Shown: one piece after another, positions 7,159 through 13,632 of the stretch
Layout: the number at the start of each line of letters is the position of its first letter
How positions within the stretch are numbered: the stretch's first letter is position 1
NCBI GenBank assembly: GCA_964435775.1
Contig: CAYTAP010000059.1
Span: 1-23,406 of the forward strand
Length of the DNA: 23,406 nucleotides
Reading direction: 5' to 3'
Origin: CAYTAP01 sp964435775
Lineage (GTDB): Bacteria > Planctomycetota > Phycisphaerae > Tepidisphaerales > Tepidisphaeraceae
Notes under the pieces: model-generated
Seen by the model: only the letters and a program-made list of their open reading frames with translations
Told to the model about the DNA's origin: nothing
The model's database searches: none
Made by a program: the position numbers and the translations under genes

Positions 7159-7403
7159 GGCAAATACCGAAATGATGTGGGTATTATTACCCTATCGCGG
7201 ATTTTTCGGAAGAATGTGCCGTTTGTCCTTGGCTTATGAGGGCATGTCAGCGGTCAGCCGATGGCCAGGCGGGTGGTTTTTGATTTGCCGGACCACGATC
7301 AGCAGGCGCACTTAATTGCGCCCAGGGATATTTGCATTGCCCCTTTTTTCTTTTTTATTGGCCATTTCAAGGGGGGCNNNNNNNNNNTTTAGGAGGCATT
7401 CCA
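7159..7403 (+). promoter_or_regulatory. Long structured 5' leader of PEP-CTERM gene B
   Basis: Homologue of the leader at 5817-6026. It keeps the hairpins GGGTA-TTAT-TACCC (7179-7192) and GGCGCA-N6-TGCGCC (7305-7322), the central TTATGAGGGCATGTC, and a T-rich tract (7342-7357). An assembly gap (7378-7387) interrupts it just before the Shine-Dalgarno AGGAGG (7391-7396), so the true length is unknown. Confidence 0.5.
7378..7387. other. Assembly gap (10 N)
   Basis: Exactly ten Ns in the leader of PEP-CTERM gene B. Ten is likely a placeholder length. The tandem duplication here may have caused the break. Confidence 0.97.
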
Positions 7404-8399
7404 ATGGGAACGATCAAACGAAGTGGACAAATCGCGATGGGGCTGGCGGTGATCGCCTGCGGCGCCTGGGCGGTCGACGCGTCGGCAGCCACGATTACGC
7501 AGAAACAGGACAACAGCAGTAGCGAAAGTTGGAATACAGCAGCGACCTGGAATCCCTCTGGGACACCGACAGCGGGTAATGATTATGTGAACCCCGGGTT
7601 CATCCCGCGATCGCCAGTTACGAACAATAGCACCTTCGCGGGTGATTCGCTGACGTTTACCTCAAGTAGCTCCGCGTTGGGACTTAAGGTTCCGGACAAT
7701 ACCACCGGTACCCAGACCATTAACAATCTGACTCTTGTCGCGGGAAGCGGCAACGGTCCTTCCATCACCAATTACGCCAACGGCAGCACCATAACCCTTG
7801 GCGGCAGTATCACGATCTCCGGCAGCAGCGGCAATGTGAGATTATGGAGCGGCAAATCAGACCGTGTCCTCAAGATCGGTGCCTCGATCACTGGAAGCGC
7901 GGGACCGGCGATCGTCATCTACGGCGGATCGAGCGGAGCAGATGATGGGCTGGTTGAGATCACCAGTTCAAACAACGCCTACGCCGGCGGGTGGAATATA
8001 CAGGCGAACCTGAAAGGGTCCGGCAACGGCTCGCTGGGCAGCGGCGACTTCACGGTACACGAGGACGGTTCGCTGGACTTTGATTACGACGCCACCGCCA
8101 ACAGCCTGACGCTGGTGTCCGATGGCGGCAGCGGTGCCAGCCACAACGGGGCCTTGCTTGTCAACCAGAGTGGCCTCGACCTGACCTTCAATGCGGCCAC
8201 CATCGACGGCAATGCGCTGGCGGCGGGAACCTACACCTTCTCTAATCTGGCCACCACCTATGGCAGCGACTTGATCAAGATATCCAACGGCGGAGCCGGT
8301 ACCCTGACCGTCGTCCCCGAGCCGGCCAGCGTGGCCGTTCTGGTGGGTCTGGGTGCTCTGGGCATGTTGAAGCGAAAGCGCCGCGCGGCGAACGCGTAG
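7404..8399 (+). CDS. PEP-CTERM beta-strand-repeat surface protein B
   Basis: A 331-residue paralogue of the protein at 6027-6959. The signal peptide (MGTIKRSGQIAMG..., cleavage near DASA-A) and the last roughly 130 residues, from GSLGSGDFTV to the tail VPEP (304-307), hydrophobic stretch and KRKRR, are nearly identical to protein A. The middle (about 35-190) is strongly diverged and slightly longer, though it keeps the same beta-strand-repeat style (SLTFTSSSSALGLKV, TINNLTLVAGSG). ATG 7404 is chosen because AGGAGG sits 7 nt upstream and the signal peptide starts there. A longer frame would cross the assembly gap and is spurious. It is probably exported, processed by an exosortase encoded elsewhere, and displayed on the surface. 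It ends in its own transcription unit, with a terminator at 8564-8597. Confidence 0.88.
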   Translation: MGTIKRSGQIAMGLAVIACGAWAVDASAATITQKQDNSSSESWNTAATWNPSGTPTAGNDYVNPGFIPRSPVTNNSTFAGDSLTFTSSSSALGLKVPDNTTGTQTINNLTLVAGSGNGPSITNYANGSTITLGGSITISGSSGNVRLWSGKSDRVLKIGASITGSAGPAIVIYGGSSGADDGLVEITSSNNAYAGGWNIQANLKGSGNGSLGSGDFTVHEDGSLDFDYDATANSLTLVSDGGSGASHNGALLVNQSGLDLTFNAATIDGNALAAGTYTFSNLATTYGSDLIKISNGGAGTLTVVPEPASVAVLVGLGALGMLKRKRRAANA

Positions 8400-8495
8400 C
8401 CTCGCATGGGATTGATCCCCGGCGGCCATCGCATTTGCCAATGGCCGTCGAGCCACCCATACGCCCTCAAAAGACTTCGTACGCTCATCCAGAGC

Positions 8496-8524
8496 CATCA
8501 GCCAGCGAACTTCGCTGGCTGATG
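8496..8524. repeat. 14-bp perfect inverted repeat
   Basis: CATCAGCCAGCGAA (8496-8509) and its exact complement (8511-8524) with a single C between. No T-tract follows on either strand. It lies between PEP-CTERM gene B and its likely terminator. Its function is unknown. It might form a cruciform or a 3'-end stabilising stem in the gene B transcript. Confidence 0.7.
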
Positions 8525-8563
8525 CCGTTTGGAGGGGAGCATCGTATTCATCGTAATCCCGTG

Positions 8564-8597
8564 AAAGGGTCCGCAGGCCCCTGCGGCCCTTTTTTTG
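8564..8597 (+). terminator. Factor-independent terminator of PEP-CTERM gene B
   Basis: AAAGGG-T-CCGCAGG (8564-8577) pairs with CCTGCGG-CCCTTT (8580-8592), with one bulged T and a tight loop, followed by a run of T to 8596. On the plus strand this is a strong terminator. On the minus strand only CCCTTT follows the stem, so it is at best a weak one for the antitoxin gene. The rest of 8400-8679 holds only this and the two flanking hairpins. Confidence 0.8.
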
Positions 8598-8639
8598 CCG
8601 GGGACGCCTCCCGGCGGTTTGGTTCGCTTTCGACGAATC

Positions 8640-8660
8640 GGGCCGCACGGGGTGCGGCCC
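8640..8660. repeat. Hairpin GGGCCGCAC/GTGCGGCCC
   Basis: Perfect 9-bp arms around GGG, followed by CCTGCA, so the right edge reads CCCCTGCA, like CCCCTACA after the hairpin at 1-43. It sits 19 nt beyond the stop of the minus-strand antitoxin gene. It is probably a dispersed REP-like hairpin and has no T-tract. Confidence 0.6.
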
Positions 8661-8679
8661 CTGCAAAACTTGATCCGGA

Positions 8680-8971
8680 TCATCCTGCCTTCATGACCAG
8701 CCGCAGCCCCTCAGCGACCATCTGCGAGCGTTTGAGCTTGTGACGCTTCGCGTAGGCGTCGGCCTCGGCCTCGGCCAGCAAGCCTTTCTCGATGCTCACG
8801 GGAACCCGCTTGGCGCCCTTGCCCACCGTGGGCCGGCCTCGCTTNNNNNNNNNNCTTGCCGGGCAAGCCATCGGGGCCAAGCGGCAACTGCTCAAAACGA
8901 GTAAGTTCGGCCTGCCTTTCCTCTTCACTCAAGGCCAGCCACTTCTCAACAGGGGATTGTTTTTTTCGCAT
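8680..8971 (-). CDS. Ribbon-helix-helix antitoxin (BrnA/CopG-like), split by assembly gap
   Basis: The N-terminal half (from ATG 8971, MRKKQSPVEKWLALSEEERQ) and the C-terminal half (KRGRPTVGKGAKRVPVSIEK to LRLVMKAG) are separated by ten Ns. The C-terminal part looks like a ribbon-helix-helix DNA-binding fold: strand RVPVSIEKGLL, helix AEADAYAKRHKL, helix KRSQMVAEGLRLVM. Such proteins bind and neutralise BrnT-type toxins and repress the operon. The two halves are out of frame as drawn, but since the gap length is arbitrary this says nothing about integrity. AAGGTG lies 4 nt before ATG 8971, and the toxin-like frame ends 33 nt upstream, the usual toxin-first order. The true length cannot be given. 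Confidence 0.65.
8845..8854. other. Assembly gap (10 N)
   Basis: Exactly ten Ns inside the antitoxin-like gene. The missing length is unknown. Confidence 0.97.
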
Positions 8972-9004
8972 GATACACCTTGAAATCCAAAAGAATGACG
9001 AGAA

Positions 9005-9266
9005 TCATCGACCCGAGCGCCGACGCCTGACGGTCATCGGCATCGCGTGGATGATGTAGATCGAATCATCGCCATCCACCAGAAAGATCACACGCACGAA
9101 ACGGCCGCCCTGGTCACGTCCTTCCACCAACCACTTGCCATTTTCGATGTCACGCGGGTAGGGCTTTCTCGCGTTGCGCACAATGCAGCTCTGCTTCAAG
9201 GGGCGTCAAGCCATGCTTCATGGCATGGTTCAGGTTCCATTCATTCCAACGGAAGTCGTCCCGCAC
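9005..9266 (-). pseudogene. BrnT-like toxin, frameshifted
   Basis: Two adjacent frames carry successive parts of one BrnT-like protein (RelE-fold RNase toxin). From GTG 9266 the first frame reads RDDFRWNEWNLNHAMKHG followed by LTPLEAE, the usual N-terminus. It then runs out of register and stops soon after. The second frame, from about 9190, gives CIVRNARKPYPRDIENGKW, then GRDQGGRFVRVIFLVDG and the C-terminal IYIIHAMPMT. The two join cleanly if two bases (AG) were lost from a GAGAG run at about 9188-9193. Either the toxin is inactivated or the assembly has an indel, which is plausible so close to a gap. Alternatively a short protein starts from TTG 9199. The family call rests on the WNxWNxxHAxKHG and IYIIHAMPMT motifs as I know them. 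Confidence 0.6.
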
Positions 9267-9391
9267 GATTAAATTGCACAAAAAAATGTCGTGGGAGGAC
9301 AAGGGGCATTTCTTGTGCTGTTGTCGCAGGGATTGATCTTGACCCGTCCAATGGCCATGCGTATGCTACAACCACCTCAAAATTGGAACGT

Positions 9392-9397
9392 TATAAT
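9392..9397 (+). promoter_or_regulatory. Possible -10 box upstream of SGNH hydrolase gene
   Basis: A perfect TATAAT lies 88 nt before the ATG in a locally AT-rich stretch. No good -35 is seen 16-18 nt upstream. The position is sensible for the SGNH hydrolase gene. The rest of 9267-9484 shows no gene. Confidence 0.3.
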
Positions 9398-9484
9398 TGT
9401 GTCGAAATGACATGCCTCTCGGCGTTCCGGATGATTGGTGTTCGTTGTTTCCTTTGGACTCGACATTCAACTTTAGGAGTGAAG

Positions 9485-10315
9485 ATGCGTGCTCTGTCCT
9501 CTATTTGTCGTTCAGGGGCCATTGTGATGTGCTTGAGCGTTGTTTTGGCTGGTGGGCCGGCGCTGGCGGGAGGCAACTTGGGCAAGATCATGCCGTTGGG
9601 CGATTCCATCACCCAGGGTGCGGGTACATGGGGTGGCTACCGCGAGCCGCTGGCCAATTCGCTGAAGGCGGCTGGCTACACTTTTCAATTCGTCGGGTCC
9701 GTCGTCGATACGCACACGGCCTCGCTGATTCAGTCCGGCAACGCACACTACGAGGGGCATTCCGGCTTCACCATTTCCGCGATTCGTGGTCGGGACGGGA
9801 TCGACGATCATCTCGCCGATTACATCGGTCCCGGCAAGGAGAACCCGAATTACATTCTGCTGATGATCGGCACCAACGATGTGGCCACGGGGACCGCGGA
9901 TGATGTTCAGGATTCAATTAACCGGCTCAGTACGTTAATTACTCACATCTCCAACAAGACCACCGGTCTGCGTCCTGACGCCCATCTGATCGTTGCCAGC
10001 ATTCCGCCGATCGGTCCCAATCCAGCCATCTTGCAAGCCGGGCCGCTGGTTCCGGTCTTCAATGCCGGAGTAAAGACAACAGTACAGGCGCATCACGCAT
10101 TGGGGGAAAATGTTACTTTCCTGGACGTGTACAGCCATCTGACGGTCGCGGACTTGGGCGACGATCAGCTCCATCCCAATCAGGGCGGCTACGACAAGAT
10201 TGCGGCGGCGTGGATGCAGGGCATCCAGGCCGTGCCCGAGCCAACGACGGGCGCGCTGCTGTTGCCGATGGCGGGGCTTCTTCTCAAAAGGCGTCAACAC
10301 GATGTCAGGCGATGA
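9485..10315 (+). CDS. SGNH/GDSL hydrolase with PEP-CTERM sorting tail
   Basis: A 276-residue exported esterase/lipase-type hydrolase. A signal peptide is at about 1-28 (cleavage near ALA-G). The SGNH blocks are all present: MPLGDSIT (36-43, Ser41 nucleophile), the Gly in GHSGFT, GTND (129-132, Asn131) and DDQLHPN (226-232, Asp227/His230 of the triad). The tail is VPEP (250-253), hydrophobic stretch, then KRRQHDVRR, a PEP-CTERM signal. It therefore probably acts at the cell surface, perhaps deacetylating polysaccharide, though SGNH enzymes have many ester substrates. ATG 9485 is chosen because AGGAG (9475-9479) sits 5 nt upstream and the signal peptide starts there. The longer open frame upstream covers the toxin-like region and is not real. 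It is convergent with the M48 gene. Confidence 0.9.
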   Translation: MRALSSICRSGAIVMCLSVVLAGGPALAGGNLGKIMPLGDSITQGAGTWGGYREPLANSLKAAGYTFQFVGSVVDTHTASLIQSGNAHYEGHSGFTISAIRGRDGIDDHLADYIGPGKENPNYILLMIGTNDVATGTADDVQDSINRLSTLITHISNKTTGLRPDAHLIVASIPPIGPNPAILQAGPLVPVFNAGVKTTVQAHHALGENVTFLDVYSHLTVADLGDDQLHPNQGGYDKIAAAWMQGIQAVPEPTTGALLLPMAGLLLKRRQHDVRR

Positions 10316-10362
10316 TGTCGGCCAAGCGGTTCACTGGCGAAAGATGCAGCGGGCGCCTGAAG

Positions 10363-11865
10363 CTATGGGTGAATGAACAGGACATACGCGACGCACGCCG
10401 CGCAGGCCGCGACGAGGGTCGTGTAGATGCGGATCATGGTCCGATCAAACTGCCCGGTTCGACGGGGATCGCGGGAAAGATGCAGCACATAGTTCATCCG
10501 TTTGGCGATGCTGCCATGACACCAGCTTCGCGCGGCGGTGGGGATGTTGTTGATTTGCGCCACCCGTTCGAGCGCGCTGGCGAGCAACGCCGCCCCTTGC
10601 GGACCCACGCAGGCGGCGGGCGAATTGTCGGCCGCTGCAGCCGTCGCATCACGGTCTGCGTGAGGCACGGTTTGCAGAGCCATTGATTGCTCGACTGTCC
10701 TGGCCGCGAACACATCCGCCTGCCGTTCAAAGTGCCTCGACAAATAGCCAAAGACAATCAGGAACGCCGTGACTCCGAGGCTGAGGAGCAGCAGGGGCGC
10801 CAACTGCATCGCAACCGATGGCGCTGCGCCGTCCCGGGAGGGGAACCAATCATTCAGGATGCGAAGAATCTGATTGCCGGCCAGATCGCCCGGGCCGGCC
10901 AGCGCGAGGATCATCGCAACGAAAAATACGACGTACCAGATCATGTGCCGATGAACGATATGCCCCATTTCATGCGCGAAAACCGCCTCGATCTGCTCAT
11001 CGCTCATCGTTTCCAGGAGCAGATCGGACAATAAAATGTATCGCAATTGAGGGACGATCCCGACGACGGCGGCGTTGCCCATGTTGTTTTGCGTCCGCCA
11101 GAGAAGGATGTCGCGATAACGCAACCGATGCCGGCGGCACATGTCCATCAGGTGGCTTCGCAGCGGCGAGTCGGGCAGTCGGCTGGTGTCGAGTACATGG
11201 CGAAGAATCTGAGGCGCGAAGATGAAGACAACCGCGGCGGCGGCGATGTTGATGATCGCCTGCTCGGTTTCGGTCGCCGTTCGGCCCACGAGCGGATGGA
11301 AAGCGAATGTCGCGAGGTCGCCGAGGAAAATGATGAGTAGAATGGGGACGAGGATGAACAAAAGCTGCAGGCGAAAATTGGCCGCGAAATAGCTGCCGAA
11401 TCCGGGCGGGCTTTGGATCGGCAGATCATCGTTGAGTTGGATGAGCAGGTTTTGCTCGCGCAGGGCGCGGTCGGCGGGGTATTGGCTCCACCAAAGCCCC
11501 ATCCACGCGGCGATGGCCGGTGAGATGCCGATCACCATGAGCAGCGATTGCCAGTGCGCGAGCATGGGGAATTGTCCGACGATCATCTGATGCCACTGAA
11601 GCCCGAAGAGTCCGAACGCGAACCAGACGGGAATCATCATCCGCGCCATCCCCATCGCACGGTTGAAGCGGTGCAAAACCGCGTGCAGATTGCGGTTGGA
11701 CAAGCGGCGCGTTAAGACCCGCGACCAGAGGCCCATGATCAGGATGAGTGCGATGAAGCCACCGAAAAAGAGGGTCAATTCAATGGCCGGGCTGGCCAGG
11801 GGGGGGACCGCATCGCCGGCCGACAACCAGAGCAGAAAGAGGATGAGCAGGAGAACGCGTGACAT
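10363..11865 (-). CDS. M48 family membrane metalloprotease
   Basis: A 500-residue integral-membrane zinc protease of family M48 (HtpX/Ste24 type), which degrades membrane or misfolded envelope proteins. The zinc site is HEMGH (298-302), with the third ligand Glu380 in SRHFERQADVFA, as in the family. Hydrophobic segments are seen at about 3-17, 27-47, 77-90, 105-122, 166-182, 203-220, 310-325 and 355-374, with a final one at 481-497. The central domain LLWRTQNNMGNAAVVGIVPQ, then LRYILLSDLLLETMSDEQIE and AVFAHEMGH, is typical. It is longer than HtpX (about 290), mainly because of an extended N-terminal membrane region. The start at 11865 is the first Met before a good signal-anchor. It is divergent from the DNA glycosylase gene, with about 40 nt between the starts, and convergent with the SGNH gene. 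Confidence 0.9.
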   Translation of the reverse strand: MSRVLLLILFLLWLSAGDAVPPLASPAIELTLFFGGFIALILIMGLWSRVLTRRLSNRNLHAVLHRFNRAMGMARMMIPVWFAFGLFGLQWHQMIVGQFPMLAHWQSLLMVIGISPAIAAWMGLWWSQYPADRALREQNLLIQLNDDLPIQSPPGFGSYFAANFRLQLLFILVPILLIIFLGDLATFAFHPLVGRTATETEQAIINIAAAAVVFIFAPQILRHVLDTSRLPDSPLRSHLMDMCRRHRLRYRDILLWRTQNNMGNAAVVGIVPQLRYILLSDLLLETMSDEQIEAVFAHEMGHIVHRHMIWYVVFFVAMILALAGPGDLAGNQILRILNDWFPSRDGAAPSVAMQLAPLLLLSLGVTAFLIVFGYLSRHFERQADVFAARTVEQSMALQTVPHADRDATAAAADNSPAACVGPQGAALLASALERVAQINNIPTAARSWCHGSIAKRMNYVLHLSRDPRRTGQFDRTMIRIYTTLVAACAACVAYVLFIHP

Positions 11866-11905
11866 CGCAGCCGGGGATTCTACGCAGGAGACGGGCGTTT
11901 GTAGA

Positions 11906-12523
11906 GTGGAAACGGGGTCGATCCCATCGGTTTACGTCCCTGCGGATCAACATTTCTTTGATCGCACGGCCGAGGTGCTGGCGCCGGCAATGATTGGAAC
12001 GATCCTTGTCAGTCGGGTGGGGCGTCGGGTGTATCGCGCCCGTGTTGTGGAGGCCGAGGCGTACGTTGGTCCGCACGATCTGGCCGCGCATTCGTCCAAG
12101 GGACGCACGGCGCGGACCGAAGTCATGTTCGGTCCCCCCGGCCGGGCGTATGTCTATTTGATCTACGGCATGTACGACATGCTGAACATCGTCGCCGGCG
12201 GCGTGGGGGATGCGCAGGCGGTGTTGATCCGGGCGGCCGAGCCGCTGGATGGGTGGGACGCGGATTTGTCCGGTCCGGGGAAGCTGGCGCGGGCGATGAA
12301 GATCACCCGGAAGGACAACGGCGTCCCGATGACCGGCAAGCGCCTGTCGGTGTTGGTGGATCCAAGAAGCACGCCGCGCATTCTCAGGGGCACGCGCGTC
12401 GGCGTCGATTATGCGGGAGAATGGACGCACGCGATGCTGCGGTACATCGACGCCGACAGCCTGGCGATCTCGCGCCCGTTCCCCGAAGGTTCGGCCCGCC
12501 AACTCGTCAGACGACGCCGATAA
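11906..12523 (+). CDS. mpg: DNA-3-methyladenine glycosylase (AAG/MPG family)
   Basis: A base-excision-repair enzyme of the AAG family that removes alkylated purines. With the GTG start the protein has 205 residues, the usual size. Family blocks: RRVYRARVVEAEAYVGPHDL (41-60, with the EAEAY Glu region that is catalytic in AAG), the AAHSSKGRTARTEVMFGPPG block (60-79), YVYLIYGMYDMLNIV (82-96), and GPGKLARAMKI (123-133). AGGAG (11886-11890) lies 15 nt before the GTG, a long spacing. An in-frame ATG at 11843 would overlap the divergent M48 start and adds a poorly conserved stretch, so the start is uncertain. Its stop is 3 nt from the stop of the convergent DUF4380-like gene. No other repair gene is nearby. 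Confidence 0.88.
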   Translation: METGSIPSVYVPADQHFFDRTAEVLAPAMIGTILVSRVGRRVYRARVVEAEAYVGPHDLAAHSSKGRTARTEVMFGPPGRAYVYLIYGMYDMLNIVAGGVGDAQAVLIRAAEPLDGWDADLSGPGKLARAMKITRKDNGVPMTGKRLSVLVDPRSTPRILRGTRVGVDYAGEWTHAMLRYIDADSLAISRPFPEGSARQLVRRRR

Positions 12524-12526
12524 TGC

Positions 12527-13513
12527 CTACGGACGAACCGACGGCTGTGTGGCGGCCGGCGGCGTGGCTTTTTCGAGTGCGGCGCGCCACGCATCCGGTT
12601 CATCTTTGCCCGGCGTCACGACCTTGAATAATGAAAATTGTTGGAGGATGTGTGCGGATTGGCCGGGCTTGAGGTCCCGCAGCGGACCAAGCTGCTCCAG
12701 TTCACACCAGAGAGGCGGCATCATGCTTTCAAAGAGGGTGATGTTCGCGCCATCCTCCGGATAGATTGCCGTTGGATCAAACGGCACATGGCTGAGCAGC
12801 GCTTCACCATCGCGGATGAAAGCGCCCCACCCGGTGTTGGTGATGATCCCGATTTTCCACGCGTCGCCAATCCCGGCGGCGGCGGTATCAACCAGCAGCG
12901 TATCCAAACCGAAGCGGACTCCCGGCTGCGGCCAAGCCGTCCAGAAGCTCAACACCAGCCGTCGGCGAGAGTGTGTCTGTATGCCAAAGGGGACGAGCAT
13001 CTGTCCCTTGCGCTCGAACGCCGCCACCACCCAAGGCGCCACTCGGCGCAATTTCTCTCCTACGTTTTCCAAGGCGCAATCCATCAGGAGGCTCGGACGC
13101 CGCGCATCGAGCGTGACGCTCACGGTATAGCGCAATCCCGACGCGGGCTCGAGTTGAACGCGGATGGATGTGGCCGTTTGATCCAATATCTTCGCCGGTT
13201 GATTGCCCACGCTGAATGACGTGGGGACCTGATCCGGTTCGGCGAACGCCAGTCGAATGCCTTGCTCGGACACATGCTCATCAGCCAAAAGGGACTTCTC
13301 CCCCGGCCGGCGAACATCAAGCACGCGGAAGCTTGGTTGCAGCGCGACAAATGCCTCGATGTGCTCATTTTTCAACCAGGCGCCACGGTAGCCCTGATGG
13401 GAATGCACATCATTCTCCGTGGGACGCGAAGCGGCCTGTGCAACGGCCGCGAGTACCATTGCGCTGACCATCGCCAACACAAACACGTTGGGAAGAAAGG
13501 TGGAAGTTAACAT
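12527..13513 (-). CDS. Secreted DUF4380-like protein
   Basis: A 328-residue exported protein. A signal peptide is at about 1-27 (FLPNVFVLAMVSAMVLAAVA, then QAA). The rest is predicted mostly beta, with features I associate with DUF4380 or galactose-mutarotase-like proteins: the early GAWLKNEHIEAFVALQP, a central HRR-type basic patch after TH, and the end LFESMMPPLWCELEQLGPLR followed by LKPGQSA. Such proteins are often found beside glycoside hydrolases in planctomycetes and Verrucomicrobia and may bind or process sugars; catalysis is unproven. A Pro/Ala-rich tail closes the protein. It is divergent from the 947-residue secreted protein with 119 bp between them, consistent with shared control, and its stop almost touches that of the DNA glycosylase. 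Confidence 0.65.
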   Translation of the reverse strand: MLTSTFLPNVFVLAMVSAMVLAAVAQAASRPTENDVHSHQGYRGAWLKNEHIEAFVALQPSFRVLDVRRPGEKSLLADEHVSEQGIRLAFAEPDQVPTSFSVGNQPAKILDQTATSIRVQLEPASGLRYTVSVTLDARRPSLLMDCALENVGEKLRRVAPWVVAAFERKGQMLVPFGIQTHSRRRLVLSFWTAWPQPGVRFGLDTLLVDTAAAGIGDAWKIGIITNTGWGAFIRDGEALLSHVPFDPTAIYPEDGANITLFESMMPPLWCELEQLGPLRDLKPGQSAHILQQFSLFKVVTPGKDEPDAWRAALEKATPPAATQPSVRP

Positions 13514-13553
13514 TATCGTCCCGCGAGAGTATGGAAGGGCAGAGAATGAAACT

Positions 13554-13582
13554 GTTGCGACTGGTCGTCAGTATGACGCAAC
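13554..13582. promoter_or_regulatory. Nested inverted repeats in divergent intergenic region (possible operator)
   Basis: The 119-bp gap between divergent genes contains CGTCA-GTA-TGACG (13566-13578), overlapping the edge of an outer pair GTTGCG (13554-13559) and CGCAAC (13577-13582). The size and symmetry suit a dimeric regulator. It is not seen before the paralogue at 16583, and no -35/-10 pair stands out. Speculative. Confidence 0.25.
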
Positions 13583-13632
13583 GGCGATGATCCGGCAACA
13601 ACGCCCTGACATGGGTAGAGAAAGGACGCGAG

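Noticed and set aside
9047..9484. Long open frame ahead of the SGNH hydrolase
   Set aside because: It runs antisense to the BrnT-like gene and across the promoter region. The signal peptide and Shine-Dalgarno fix the start at 9485.
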